DNA from: Clonostachys chloroleuca | Taxonomy: Eukaryota; Ascomycota; Sordariomycetes; Hypocreales; Bionectriaceae | Assembly: GCA_037952775.1 (NCBI GenBank) | Contig: JBANAY010000004.1 | Span: 6,262,001 to 6,326,000, forward strand | Direction of reading: 5' to 3' | DNA length: 64,000 nucleotides | Shown: positions 1-12,065 of the stretch, one piece after another | Position numbering within the stretch: position 1 is the first letter of the stretch | How the letters are laid out: each line of letters begins with the position of its first letter | The notes under the pieces: generated by a model | Seen by the model: the letters and a program-made list of their open reading frames with translations, nothing else | The model's database searches: none | Told to the model about the DNA's origin: nothing | Position numbers and translations under genes: made by a program

Positions 1-1454
1 CGTCTGGACATTGTGGGGGATCCATTCAACGAAGTGAGCTGAATTCTTTCGCTGCATGGTACCCATCTGGTCTTCCACCTCTTTCATAGACACCCTGCCG
101 CGGAACATAGCCGAACAAGTTAAGTAACGGCCATTCCGGAAATCGCAGCCGGCCATCATGTTCTTCGGGTCGAACATCTGTTGAGTAAGCTCGGTCACGG
201 TGATGGCGCGGAAGGAATGAGCACCGCGGCTGGTAAGGGGCGCGAAGCCGACCATAAAGAAGTGTAGGCGAGGGAATGGAACCTAAATATGGCGCAAAAA
301 TGCTTTAGGGTAATTCTGCCGTGGCCATTTTCGCCCAGATGATGAGGAATCACTTACGAGGTTAACAGCCATCTTGCGGAGGTCCGAATTCAGCTGCCCA
401 GGGAAGCGCAGCGAGGTCGACACGCCCGACATGACGGCGGATACAAGTTGATTGAGATCGCCGTACGAAGGATTCGATAGCTTCAAAGTACGCATGCAGA
501 TGTCGTATAGGGCCTCGTTGTCGATACAGAAAGTCGCGTCCGAGTTCTCAACCAGTTGATGAACCGACAGTATAGCGTTATAGGGTTCCACGACAGTATC
601 GGATACCTTCGGTGACGGCACGATGCTAAAAGATGCCATCATTCGATCCGGGAACTCTATAGAGTCAGTTGTCAGTGACACCCAAGGACAGAGAACCGTC
701 AATCGATATATCCGCCACGCTGGGGAATCTCCATATTACCTTCGCGAATCTTGGAGATCAGGAGTGTACCCATCCCTGAACCAGTGCCGCCGCCGAGTGA
801 GTGAGTGATTTGAAAGCCCTGCAGGGAATCACAGCCCTCAGCTTCGCGACGGACCACGTCAAGAACATTGTCAACCAGCTCAGCACCCTCGGTGTAATGT
901 CCCTTGGCCCAGTTGTTGCCGGCCCCAGCCTGCCCGAAAACAAAGTTATCTGGGCGAAATAGCTGACCGAGCGAGCCGCCGCGTATCGCATCCATCGTAC
1001 TCGGTTCCAGGTCAACGAGAACGGCACGAGGAACATACTTCTTGCTGGACGTCTGCGAGGTCCCATTAGTGAGCAAGCAGACTGTGGGAATATAATGCGA
1101 CATCGCATACCTCATTGAAGTATACACCAATTCGGTCGAGTTGCTGCCGAGAGTCTCCATTGTACCTGGATGGAAGCGTGAGTACAATGACAGTTAGGCG
1201 ATCGTGCCACATCGGGCGGACTGGGCTTACACGCCATCAGTGTCCAGGCCATGCTCGCCTAAGATGGTCTGCCAGAAGGCTGAGCCGATTTGATTGCCCT
1301 GTTGAGGTCAGCATCAATAATAACAGAAGTCGATGATAAAGGGTGCTCACGCATTGGCCAACTTGGAGATGCACCTAGAAATGAGATGCTTTCAAGTAAG
1401 CATTCGGACCATGGAGCCATGATGGCGTTCGAGCGTGCTTACAATCTCACGCAT
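1..1454 (-). CDS. beta-tubulin, divergent paralogue (3' end outside window)
   Basis: Beta subunit of the microtubule heterodimer; binds GTP. I joined seven exons: 1454-1443, 1374-1351, 1298-1231, 1165-1111, 1052-740, 656-358 and 282-1, all with GT..AG introns of 52-83 nt. Exon 1 is only four codons (MREI) and exon 2 eight codons, the split seen in mould benA-type genes. The joined frame is open for 351 residues with conventional numbering; the remaining ~95 residues lie beyond the left edge. The GTP-binding glycine motif GGGTGSGMG is at 140-148. Compared with typical fungal beta-tubulin it has many substitutions (for example Ser at 145 and the stretch around 76-81), so it looks like a second, fast-evolving copy (tubC-like or other). 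Residue 198, normally Glu, is Ala (GCG codon near 538-540). Phe167, Phe200 and Leu240 are unchanged. No frameshift or stop seen. Confidence 0.93.
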
Positions 1455-2740
1455 TGTGAGTCGTGCTTGGTAGCTGTGATGATCAGGCAGCGGTTAGATA
1501 AATGGAATAGAGAGAAAGTAGTGTGAAGGTCTGAAAAACCAAGCTTTTGGTTGGGGGGGCCAGAAGAGGGGTAGGACGTAGCAACAGCCGTGCCATTTAA
1601 TAACCTTGTAGCCCTCGTAAGCTGTATGAAGTTATCCAGAACATTCTTACCCTGCTTAATAGGATATGGTGAATACCAGCCCTATACCTCGAGACCCTAA
1701 CAAAAAATTGGCTCCAAGATGCTTGCATTCTCCAACGCGTCATGGCAGACCCGTTTAAATTTCCGGTGACGACGTAGTCTGAAGTATCTACTAACGAAGG
1801 GAAATCAGGGATCTCTGAGCGTTAGCAGGCTCGAGATTGGACTGTGCGTGAACGAAAACTGACGTCGCGGTAACGGTGATGCTCTGCCGATAGCGTTTCT
1901 TCAGCTTAATGCCCTCAAAACGACGAGAGGCAATCCTGAATACCTAGTGGCAGGGGATAAAGCCTTCGTCTATTTACCTTCGCTGATAAGCTTAGGTGCC
2001 TGCTCCCCTGTAACTCCATCACGACGTGGTGCGAATTTATGGTAAACCTTCAAGGCGCCTCACATTTTAGGTGCGCTTTTGGACACGATCCTCCAAAGTG
2101 CAATCATGCCTGGTATGGAATTTGCCACCAGCTCCGCAAAACTGCTTCAGCCGCCTATAGACCGCAACCAGGGCGACATAGCCCAGGGCGCAGCCAGCAA
2201 CGTCACATTGCTGGCGCATTGTGACGTCAAAAAATACACACTCCCTCAAAAGTGCTTGGATCACTCAAAATGGTCATCGAATCTGTGGGGTTGATCGGTC
2301 CTGGCAGCTGGACTTGCACATTCACAGGGGGCTGTGTGACTCCCTATACGGACTGGAATTGAGACTCGCCTTAATGATGCCGCCAAATGACGTGGAAATT
2401 GCCGTCCTCGCCGAAATCTAATCGGCTTACTTAATTATTCGCATTCAATATATACATTTACTGCAGTCGCTATCAGCGGTACAGTGTCTGCTCATGGTAT
2501 TATGCCTATTACACCCAATTGATATCCTTTCTCTGAGCATTGGTGTAAGCTGCTCATTTGAAAACCGCAGCCGTTCTCAACATACAACGTGACAGACCTT
2601 ACCCAGGTTTGCTTGCAACGGGAGCAGTAAGTTGGCAAGCATTGCCAGATCTCAGAACGTGTTCTACATTGCACCGCTTCTCAATATTGTACAAAGTGAT
2701 ACTAACAAACACATCACACTCTTAGGCCGACAACGCAACG
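1455..2740. other. intergenic region between beta-tubulin and Ca2+-ATPase genes
   Basis: Divergent promoter region of about 1.3 kb. Only short overlapping reading frames without recognisable domains are present. A G-run lies near 1551-1558. I see no repeat, RNA gene or recognisable regulatory motif. Confidence 0.5.
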
Positions 2741-5700
2741 ATGCACGCCGAGAATGGAGAAGGCGAAAATGCGACACACGAAGGCCCTGTGGGCATACAG
2801 CCAATGCACACCACCAAGGGCTTTACTTTGAATCTAGCGGATGCCTTCACGCCTGATCCAGGCACTGAGGATATGTTCGAGACTGAGGACAACAAGTTTG
2901 CATTTTCGCCAGGACAGCTTTCAAAGATGTTGAATCCCAAGAGTCATAATGCATTCTATGCTCTGGGGGGGCTTTTGGGCTTAGAGAGAGGCCTGAAGAC
3001 TGATACAAATGCTGGGTTAAGCAATGATGAAACAGCTGTTAATGACTCAGTGAATTATGAGGATGTTGCGGCTAAGGATTCTCCGAAGTACGGTGCTACT
3101 GGCGACAGCTTACCTAAATCAAAGACTCCGACGACCGTTCCAACCCCCGCACACGACAACAAATCGAGCCGCTTCATAGATCGCAGACGCATCTTTTCCG
3201 AAAACCGACTCCCTGATAAGAAGAATAAAAGCTTTTTACAGCTAGCGTGGCAGACATATAACGATAAAGTGTTGATTCTCCTCAGTATCGCGGCTATTGT
3301 TTCTCTCGCGCTAGGCCTGTATCAGACTTTTGGCGGTGCCCATGAAGAGGGTGAGGTAGGTGTTGAGTGGATTGAGGGCGTCGCAATCCTGGTTGCCATA
3401 GCCATTGTGGTTATAGTAGGAAGCGTAAATGACTGTAAGTGAACCTGGGCGTATTATGTATAGGAAACTTTGCTAAGTAACTTTTAGGGAACATGCAGCG
3501 ACAATTCAATCAGCTAAACAAGAATCACGATAACCGGTTCATCAACGTTATCCGATCTGGGCACGATCGAGATCTCTGTGTTCGATGTGCTAGTAGGCGA
3601 TGTGGCTGTTCTTTCAGTTGGAGACATTGTCCCGGTTGATGGAATCTTCATCAAGGGTCACAATGTGAGGTGCGACGAGTCCTCCGTGACAGGTGAATCG
3701 GACTTGATGAAGAAGACGCCAGCAAACGATGTCTTTGCTGCCATCGAAAATCTGGCCCAGGGCAGGCTCGACAATACAAACATTGAAAAGCTTGATCCTT
3801 TCATCATCTCAGGCAGCAAAGTACAGGAAGGATCTGGCAGGTTTCTTGTTACCGCAGTTGGTGTCAATTCCGCGTATGGCCGCATCACCATGTCCCTTCG
3901 GACCCCCCAAGAAGACACGCCCTTGCAGAGGAAGCTCAACGGCCTAGCTGACCGCATTGCTATATATGGTGGAGGGGCCGCACTGCTGCTATTCATCGTT
4001 CTGTTTATCAAGTTTCTCTCCCAGCTTCCAGCCAACAAAGACAGTCCAGACGAGAAAGGCGGCAGTTCCTGGAACTTTTTGTCGTCAGCGTGACTGTTGT
4101 CGTGGTAGCTGTCCCGGAAGGCCTTCCGCTCGCCGTGACCCTGGCGCTCGCATTCGCAACCATTAGAATGATGAAGGACAACAACCTAGTTCGAATTCTG
4201 AAAGCATGTGAGACCATGGGCAACGCCACCACCATTTGCTCCGACAAGACCGGAACCCTCACTCAGAATAAAATGACGGTAGTCGCTACGACCCTGGGCG
4301 CAAAAATCTGCTTCGGCGGCGCGGAATCTGCTCCTAGCAACATCAGGGACGCAACGGCCGACACCGAGCTTTCGGAGGAGAGCACTCCCAGACGCATTTT
4401 GAATGTGTCTCAAGAGGAATTCATGAAATCCTTGGATTCCGCAACCAGACAACTGATCATTCAATCCAATGCAATCAACTCGTCGGCTTTCGAAGCTATC
4501 CAAGATGGCAAGACAGGCTTCGTTGGCTCCAAGACCGAAGGTGCGTTGTTGATGTTTACCCGAGATCAGTTAGGTGCTGGACCAGTCCAGCAAGAAAGGG
4601 AGAACACCATTATGGTGCAACAAATGCCGTTCGACTCGGCAGAGAAATTCATGGCGTCGGTTGTCAAGCTACCCAACGGACGGTTCAGGGCATACGTCAA
4701 GGGAGCGTCCGAAATCGTTCTGAAAAGGTGCACACGAGCTGTTTCGAGCGCTGGTCCTCTGGAGTTGTCCACAACTGATCTTACGAGTGTGTCTCGCGCG
4801 ACTTTGGAACAGACGATTGCGTCGTATGCTGGCCAGTCCCTCCGAACCATCGGCTCTACTTATCGAGATTTCGACTCATGGCCTCCAGAAGGCTGCGCAT
4901 CGGAAGAAGGCCCCACCCTTGCCGAATTTGGCAAGATACATCACAGCATGACTCTGCTCGCCATCTTCGGCATCAAAGACCCTCTGCGCCCCACCGTCGT
5001 CGACGCCCTACACGACTGTAGACGGGCGGGTGTCGTTGTCCGCATGGTAACAGGGGACAATATACTCACAGGAACATCTATAGCGGCAGAATGCGGCATC
5101 TACTTTCCCGAAGAGGGAGGCATAGCCATGGAAGGGCCCGAATTCCGACGAAAAAGTGCCGAGGAGCTCAGGGACATTGTACCACACCTGCAGGTCCTCG
5201 CTCGTTCGAGTCCGGAGGATAAGCGAATCTTGGTGGAGACTCTTAAAAGCCTTGGAGAAACGGTGGCAGCCACTGGCGATGGCACGAATGATGCTCCAGC
5301 TTTGAAGCTAGCTGATGTTGGGTTTGCCATGGGCATTGCGGGTACAGAGGTTGCCAAGGAGGCAGCTGATATCATCCTCTTGGACGACAATTTCGAATCA
5401 ATCGTAAAGGCTCTGCTATGGGGCCGCGCTGTCAACGACAGCGTCAAGAAGTTTTTACAAGTATGTCTTTGTTGCGAAGTGTCCATGCATCTAAGCTAAT
5501 CCTTGGCGCTAGTTCCAACTTACTGTCAACATCACAGCAGTCATTGTGACCTTTGTTTCGGCTGTGTACTCAGATCAGGAGAAATCAGTTCTCAACGCCG
5601 TTCAACTCCTCTGGGTCAACCTCATCATGGACACATTCGCAGCGCTGGCATTGGCCACCGACCCTCCAACTCGCAGCGTTCTGGGCCGCAAGCCTGACAG

Positions 5701-6394
5701 AAAGTCTGCCCCACTCATCACGGCTCGGATGTGGAAGATGATCATTGGCCAGGCTGTATGCCAGCTAGCCATTTCATTCGCTCTTTACTTTGGAGGAAAT
5801 GTGCTACTTGGGTACAGCGCGGATGATGAGCAAGAGCAACAGAGCTTGAGCACACTGGTCTTCAATACCTTTGTGTGGCTCCAGATTTTCAATGAATTCA
5901 ACAATCGACGGCTGGACAATCAACTCAATATATTCGAAGGCATCACACGCAACCGGTTTTTCGTGGTTATAAATGTTGTTATGGTTGGTGGGCAGGTGCT
6001 CATTATCTTCGTCGGTGGTCAGGCTTTCAAGGTTGTTCCACTGAATGGGAAAGAGTGGTGTCTATCCATCGGCCTTGGAGCAATCTCTATTCCTTGGGGT
6101 GCTGTCATCCGCAAGTTTCCTGACACGTGGGCTGGGAGCATTGGAGTGGCCGTCGCGCGGCCATTTGCCAAAGTCTTCTCTCTCCTCCCTTCACCTAAGA
6201 GAACAAAGGATAAGCAATCCGATGAGAAGGATGCTGAACAAGCAAAAGAGGATAACGTGGAGTTTAAGGAATTTCGTCCTCCGCCATTGAGGACGATAAC
6301 ATCCCTCCGAGGTCCAAGAGTCAGAGAGCATATTGGTCTAAGGGAGCGAGCACATAACGCCAAAGACAAGGCGAAGGACAAAATGAGGAGATGA
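2741..6394 (+). CDS. PMC1-type P-type Ca2+-ATPase (two apparent single-base frameshifts)
   Basis: P2B calcium pump that in fungi moves cytosolic Ca2+ into the vacuole. Exons: 2741-3434, 3488-5460, 5513-6394, with introns of 53 and 52 nt. The first intron splits the Trp codon of an NDW motif. Visible motifs: SVTGES actuator loop (about 3685), PEGLPLAV in membrane segment 4 (about 4115), the phosphorylated Asp in DKTGTLTQ (about 4240), TGDGTNDAP hinge (about 5272), and a basic tail rich in Arg/Lys. The N-terminal ~120 residues are a hydrophilic cytosolic extension. Two breaks: one extra base near 3550-3557 (after the VIRSG motif) and one missing base near 4055-4066 (before the PEGLP segment). 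They cancel in net frame but leave about 500 bases in another phase. Everything around them is well conserved, so a sequencing error or very recent decay is likely. Full length would be about 1,180 residues. Confidence 0.88.
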
Positions 6395-6964
6395 GGCTAT
6401 CGCCCGTCACTTGCTATATGGCAGAGCCGCATATAATTCGCCATAATTAATGAACACCGTATATTTGAGGTGTTAAAGGCCGGGATTGGTGGAGGAACCA
6501 TTAAATTGTATTATTATTTTAGGTTATCTCTTATTTAATGTCCGTATGAAAAAAAGTGAAGCATAGACCTCCAACATTGCTATATATTACTAGTGCTGCC
6601 AGCATCGTACCTCTAGTCGGCCATGATTAGGATAGTAGCCACTCATTTTAGAGAATAGACATAGATCAAAGGGTAACCTAAGACCGATAGACGAATTAAG
6701 TAGGAATCTAGTAAGATATCTTCCAAAACTCGAATAGTGGCTTTTCAGCAAATGGCTGCCTTTTCAGCTTCAAACTAGACTACGAAATGAGCCAGGTACG
6801 ATTGGAAAACACGGACCATAGCTAGGGTTCGGGGCTCCGGTCTTAGTCACTCAGCATGTTCACGACTTGGTGCCGTTCGTCTTATTCGATAGCACTGCTG
6901 TATATAGACTAGCAATTTTAAAAACATTACCAGTTGAATATTGTTTCAAGGGTGATTATATTTC
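6395..6964. other. intergenic, AT-rich
   Basis: Convergent intergenic stretch between the Ca2+-ATPase and DUF4419 genes. AT-rich with short poly-A/T tracts; presumably holds both 3' ends. No gene or repeat recognised. Confidence 0.5.
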
Positions 6965-8281
6965 TCATAAACAAATTCCAAGAGTAGGCAGACGATCCAA
7001 ACCAAAAAGGAAAGACACCGTGGTAGGATCCACACACACAAGAGGCTCTGTCTTATCCATCAACATCCACCATCCAGACCTTGGCTGAAACTGACTGGCT
7101 CCATTTCCTGTGCCATCATCAAGGTTTGTACTCTGCATACCCAGGAGTCCAGATATCAAGGTAGTGTGATATGTAATCCCAGCATCCAAGTCATCCACTA
7201 GCAGTGGTACATCTGATATAGCTTTTGGAATAGCTGTGCGCCTTATCACTGGAAATGGCAGCCCATCAATTATTAATCTTTTGCGATCGGTCTCTGTTGC
7301 CCACAGCAACCCCTCCAGACCTTCATCCGTAAAAGCATGTATCTTTCGCCCCTGGTCATCCCAAAAGCAAAATGCGCTGATCCAGCCAGAAAGGGTTTCC
7401 ACGGCTCCGGAGCCCTCATATCCCGCTGCATGAGCGGTCTGCATCCAAAACTCCTTGATACTCTCAGCATCTGGCTTATCAAAGCTTTGAATCATTTTCT
7501 CAAGGATCTTGCTGAGGTACGTAGCCCATTCTGTAGGCTCCGTACCATATGTACCAAATCGTTGGATTCTTTTTGCCAATTCTTCCCAATCTGACTTCTC
7601 CCCTTCCAATGTCACAGAAGGAAATCCACATCCAAGGGTGAGCCTGTACTCAAAATATGATTTGAGGGTTGCCATCAGAGTTAATGCAGCTACTGTTCTG
7701 TCATCTGTGGTTGTTGTGCTGAATTCCGGCAACAACCACTCCGTGAGGCTCTCGTCAACAATCAGACCCTGCATGGCCGGTCTAATCTGTTTAGAGATCA
7801 GATTGATATCCATATTTTCCAATGTCGTATCTGCTTCCATCTCAATATTCATGGTTTTCTTTCCATCATGATGGACCAGCCCATGACGCAGTTGCTCGGC
7901 GTGGCCATTCACATAGAAGCTAAACTGCACAAGAATGGCCAGCCACACATCGTCCGGCCGTACCACCAAATGCAAATCTTGCTGGAACGCACGGAGAATA
8001 CCATCGACAAAGCCATTTCCATAAGGAACCACCCTGTGCACCCTGTCTTTCTCATCTAGATCGCCAAACGACGAATGTAAGATGCGTCGACCTTCCGGTC
8101 CAATCTTTTTGTTGGTATCTAGGTCCTCTCCCCAAACATCAACCTCGTCTTGGCTGACCGTCCAGGCTGCGGAGACACGTTGCAGGAGATCGTACGATGA
8201 CTCTGCAGCGGAGTCTGCGTTGACTCCAACCTTGTCAGGCCGAGGTCTGATCGTCACAGGCATCACTGTAGGCTTTGTCAC
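6965..8281 (-). CDS. DUF4419-domain protein
   Basis: A single uninterrupted 438-codon gene. The protein matches the fungal DUF4419 family, whose biochemical role is unknown. Family hallmarks visible: an N-terminal FGDLDEKDRVH-type segment followed by NGFVDGILRAFQQDLHLVVRPDDVWLAIL (residues about 75-120), the pattern of a domain that begins with a conserved 'hall of aromatic and acidic residues' and ends near the C-terminus. There is no signal peptide and no membrane segment, so it is probably cytosolic. The start at 8281 gives an N-terminus rich in polar residues, and no better upstream ATG is in frame. The gene is convergent with the Ca2+-ATPase gene. DUF4419 genes are often multicopy and variably present in fungi, which fits an accessory region. 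Domain assignment is by recognition of motifs, not a search. Confidence 0.8.
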   Translation of the reverse strand: MTKPTVMPVTIRPRPDKVGVNADSAAESSYDLLQRVSAAWTVSQDEVDVWGEDLDTNKKIGPEGRRILHSSFGDLDEKDRVHRVVPYGNGFVDGILRAFQQDLHLVVRPDDVWLAILVQFSFYVNGHAEQLRHGLVHHDGKKTMNIEMEADTTLENMDINLISKQIRPAMQGLIVDESLTEWLLPEFSTTTTDDRTVAALTLMATLKSYFEYRLTLGCGFPSVTLEGEKSDWEELAKRIQRFGTYGTEPTEWATYLSKILEKMIQSFDKPDAESIKEFWMQTAHAAGYEGSGAVETLSGWISAFCFWDDQGRKIHAFTDEGLEGLLWATETDRKRLIIDGLPFPVIRRTAIPKAISDVPLLVDDLDAGITYHTTLISGLLGMQSTNLDDGTGNGASQFQPRSGWWMLMDKTEPLVCVDPTTVSFLFGLDRLPTLGICL

Positions 8282-9375
8282 GGAGCATTTGGCTTTTTTT
8301 TTTATCGCATCTGGGGTTGAATGTGAAATCTCCGGATTGTGAGATGTTTACGATAATAAGTGAGTGATTTAGAACAGTAGGGAGCCCGTATTTGGAAATG
8401 ATTTGAAATTTGATGTTCTGCGAAAGCTGCGTAACACTAATCAAGCTTACCGTTCACTAGGGATCCACTAACTGGACCCAAGAATCTAGAGTGATTCTAG
8501 GCTTTCCAGATAAGAGCTTCCAGTCCACTGCACAGTCCACAGTTACTTCCCATACTGTTGTTGAAGTGTTTCCAAGCCTACTTCGTCTGGTTCCGTACGT
8601 GAAAACGATATCTTCGACTCCAGATTTGCCTAGCATCTGGCTAAAGTTACTGTTCATGGAGGCGCAAGTGTCCCAAGATGGCGCACAAGGATAGAAGATA
8701 TGCTCTTATACAGGATGAAGGTTCTAGTAGTTAACCATAAGCAAGAAGCTTTTATATCTGCGTTAATTGTTAACGCCACGTTCCATCCACCATAACTTTA
8801 TTAAAAAGTCTCCGCTTTATCTATATGATTACATTGCAAATATACTTTGTCTAGCTGTATATAGAGTATAAATAGGTTTGCATGTGAAGCTTTTACATGT
8901 GACTGCAATTAAGATTTGAAGCATTCCCTACAGAAAACATGCCCCTCTAAATCCGTCTAGTCTCTGCGAATCTGGACTCTTAAGTGATAATGATGAGGTC
9001 AATAAGAAATTAGATTATAACTGTAAATTAAGAGCAAAGTGCGGTAAGAATAATAAAAGGAAAAAAGGAAGAAGACCAGAGAAGGCCTAACCCAGTGTGC
9101 CTGGGGTCGCGTACCCCTTAGTATTTCAAATGAAACACCAACAGAGACTTAAGCATTGCGAATAATAGTTGAAGTAGAAATTCCGAGCAACTTGGCTTGA
9201 TCCACTGTCATATCCGTCCGCCCACTCACGCTCGGCCTTTCCAGGCACGCTTTCACGATAGAAATATCCTCCTGAGACTTAAGTTCTAACCGTATAAGCC
9301 AATCTCAAGCCGCTAAACCCGAAACCCGGGGGCAGTAGACAGACAAGACAGAACAAGACAAGTGGTAAAATTCCA
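8282..9375. other. intergenic, AT-rich from 8.7 kb
   Basis: Holds the DUF4419 promoter and the 3' flank of the alpha-dioxygenase gene. A 66-codon frame on the minus strand (8457-8657) has no recognisable domain and overlaps an equal-length frame on the other strand, so I do not call it a gene. 8700-9090 is AT-rich and low in complexity. Confidence 0.5.
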
Positions 9376-11438
9376 CTAGGTTTTCTTGGCATTCGTCTCG
9401 ATACCCTGGTAATTCTTCGACTCAGACTTCATTGCCCAGGGTGCAAACGCATTCTTACTGTTCTTCAGGGTATCTTCCAGTTCTGGGAAGTGTCTAATCA
9501 GAACATCCTTCATCGTCGTATGCTGCACCCAGTGAAAACCCTCCTTGGTGTACGTTTCTGCATTCCACTGTCCGGCGATGAATCGATCGCTCTTTAGACG
9601 CCGTGATGCCATGACGATGAAGATGTGGAATGCCGTCTCGCTGAAGCCAAACCCGGGGATCAAAGGCTCGCTGTGGGATCCCACCAAGGTATCAACCAAT
9701 TCGATGTCTCCGTTGTACGCCTCCGAAAGCTGTTTAGCGAGTTCCTTGTTGCCACCCGTGAGCTCCTCGAAGGTCTTAGGCGCCTTCATACGTAACCTGC
9801 GGCGGAAAGCACAGTATCGAGGGACACCACGCTCACGATCACGCACGATGTCTACAGTTCCCATGTCTCTATGGAGGCCATCAGGAGTGTGGAGGTCGCG
9901 CAAGAAATTAGGATAGTTGTTGTTCGTGATCGCTCCTGGGTAGTTGATCCCGAAGGAGTAGAAGAGGTCTGCGAACGACATACCTGATTCAAGCGGCTTC
10001 TGTGCGTTCTTGAAAGTCAGGTCTTCTAGAGGGGTTGTGGTCTGGTATTTTCCATGCTTGGCTTCGAAGAATGCGATGTTGTCTGATCCCTGTTAGCCAT
10101 CGGGGTGTATGTAGGCCGTAGATAGGACGATACCTACCGGGTATCAAGGAGTGCATCCTATATACCGATACGAACTCTTCAGTGAGGCTGAAGGGGATTC
10201 CATCGTGATCCACACCAGACCCTGGAATTCCAGAAATGATCTCACTTCTTTTGGAAATTCGTCCTACCATTTTGGTGAGTCTTTCTCCTGCAAGGCCCCA
10301 CCAATTCGCATTCATGCCAAGTTCCAGGACTGGGTGGGCAAGAATGGCAGGTGTCCATTCTACAGTGTGGATCTTTGCCATCAATGCACAATTAACCAAC
10401 CGAGCCTTGTCAAAGATCTGGTCTCTAATGCAGGGAGGTCGTTAGCCGCAGCATTTCCTAAAAAGGTTTCATTCACGTACCCAGTCCAATTGGGATATGC
10501 CTTTCGAAACATGTCACACAAGACATTATGCTCGAGGGCGAAAAGGGTATGCAGGATTTCCATACCAACCCACCAGTTATCGTTGAATCCAGTGCGCGGA
10601 TTGCCATCCTCGTCCCTTGGTATGAAAGCCCCGGTGCCATTCTCCGCTAGCTCTAGCTTGCCGTCGGGGTCTAAGCCTCGGAGCTCACGTGTTGCCTCCT
10701 CGGTGGATCCGTAGATCTGTGACCCGTCCCACCACGCGCTGTTGATGTTCTTGTAGCCAGGGCACTTCACGTCCGAAGGGTCCAGGATATCATCTGGTTT
10801 AGTCTTTGGTAGCGTCATCTTTCCCTGCCACGAGTGGCCAGGAGGGAGTGGGATATCGTAAGGCTGATCCTCCTACATAAAAGATTGAGATTAGAGGCTT
10901 CCTTTCTCGTTCATGTCATAGTGCGATGTTGACTTACAAGGTCGAGCTCGTGGTTGAACCAGTCGTGCGTCTGGAACTGAATCCAAGCAGCCGCGAGTAA
11001 ATTAAGTGTTGTCGCTGGGATGAACCCTCTGTCCTTGCGCGCCATGAACTTCTCGCTGACAAGTCGCGGGTTCGGGGACCACAGCTGTTCTTCAGTTGGT
11101 TTCTGGCAGTGCTCTCGGGGAAAGTTGCGTCCAAGTCGCATTCCTGTGCATCCCATGCGAGGTAGCTCCAGCGAGTTGAACATGCCATCCGAGTTTCGAG
11201 CCATCTGAAAACGCTCATCCTTCATGGGAGTATCATCTGGCGACCCTTGCTCAGATGTGGATGCGTAGCCATCGTGTAGGTTGTAGCCTCGCAGCTCAAC
11301 CCTCAGGAGGGCGAGGTTTACGGCTCCGAGGAACGTCGGAAGCTTGAACCACGGCACAACCCTATTGACGAGGTGGAAGACCGAGATCGCGGTACGCTCA
11401 ACAAACGAGGGCCGAAAAGTCATCTTCTGGTCGTCCAT
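9376..11438 (-). CDS. fatty-acid alpha-dioxygenase (heme peroxidase/cyclooxygenase superfamily)
   Basis: Adds O2 to the alpha carbon of fatty acids to give 2-hydroperoxides (known for plant alpha-DOX). Exons: 11438-10938, 10872-10138, 10082-9376; introns 65 and 55 nt. About 648 residues, the usual alpha-DOX length (about 640). Distal heme His is in FQTHDWFNHE at the end of exon 1; a family-typical IHTVEWTP segment lies in exon 2; the catalytic Tyr and proximal heme His are in VYRMHS at the end of exon 2, spaced as Tyr-x-x-His like the cyclooxygenase Tyr385/His388 pair. The C-terminal ~235 residues continue the family fold. One base is missing near 10435 (between NDLPA and RDQIF), which breaks the frame; flanking codons are conserved, so this may be an assembly error. 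No signal peptide. It is transcribed away from the heme-thiolate peroxidase gene from a shared 0.6-kb promoter. Distinct from Ppo-type oxygenases, which are longer and carry a P450 domain. Confidence 0.85.
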
Positions 11439-12065
11439 CTTCGCGAAGTCTGCGTATCGCGCAATACAGAAGCATATAGTTGCGGGGGGAAAGGCAGCAA
11501 GGCAACAGCAAGTTCGCGGGGCCAGAGCGCGTAAGATCGCTTAAGAGCTTTGGAACTTATACGGTTTTCCGCCCACAAGGGTGTGCTCGGAAAGAGTCTG
11601 ACTGCATAAGCGACCTGGATGTGGAGCGGCTTAGCGGAAAGTGTCGATGTGTGATGAGACATTCCTGAATCCTGCATTCTGGTTGGCTGCAGCAACGGCC
11701 AAATTCTATCTAATATCCTGGAATGCTGAAACATTTAATTTATGTGACTTCATTTGATCTAGACTATTCTAGCCTATTAATATCATGTAAGTGGTCGGTA
11801 GCTTTGATCAAAGGAGGTATGCCACCAAAGTTACATGCATTGTAAGATGTTGGAATGCAGAAACATTGATTCATATGACTTGATGTAATATTGACTGTTC
11901 TAACTAATCGACGTTTCCTGTGAAGTAGTAGGTGGCTTGGATCAAAAGAGGCATGCCACCGAAATTGACTGTATTATAAGATGTTGGGGGTGGACGGCCA
12001 TTGCTCTATCCTCGTATTCCCATCCACCTAAGCTCCCGGCACAATAAGCTACGCGCGCCTCCATT
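11439..12065. promoter_or_regulatory. bidirectional promoter region of the dioxygenase/peroxidase pair
   Basis: The two genes start 627 bases apart on opposite strands. The interval contains a duplicated block (see the repeat at 11720-11985) and therefore probably carries shared control elements. No specific factor site can be named with confidence. Confidence 0.5.
11720..11985 (+). repeat. degenerate 133-bp tandem duplication in the shared promoter
   Basis: Unit 1 is 11720-11851 and unit 2 is 11852-11985. Both begin GGAATGC, share GATCAAA..GG.ATGCCACC about 90 bases in, and end with ATTGTAAGATGTT / ATTATAAGATGTT. The two copies have diverged strongly except in these cores. Confidence 0.8.
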
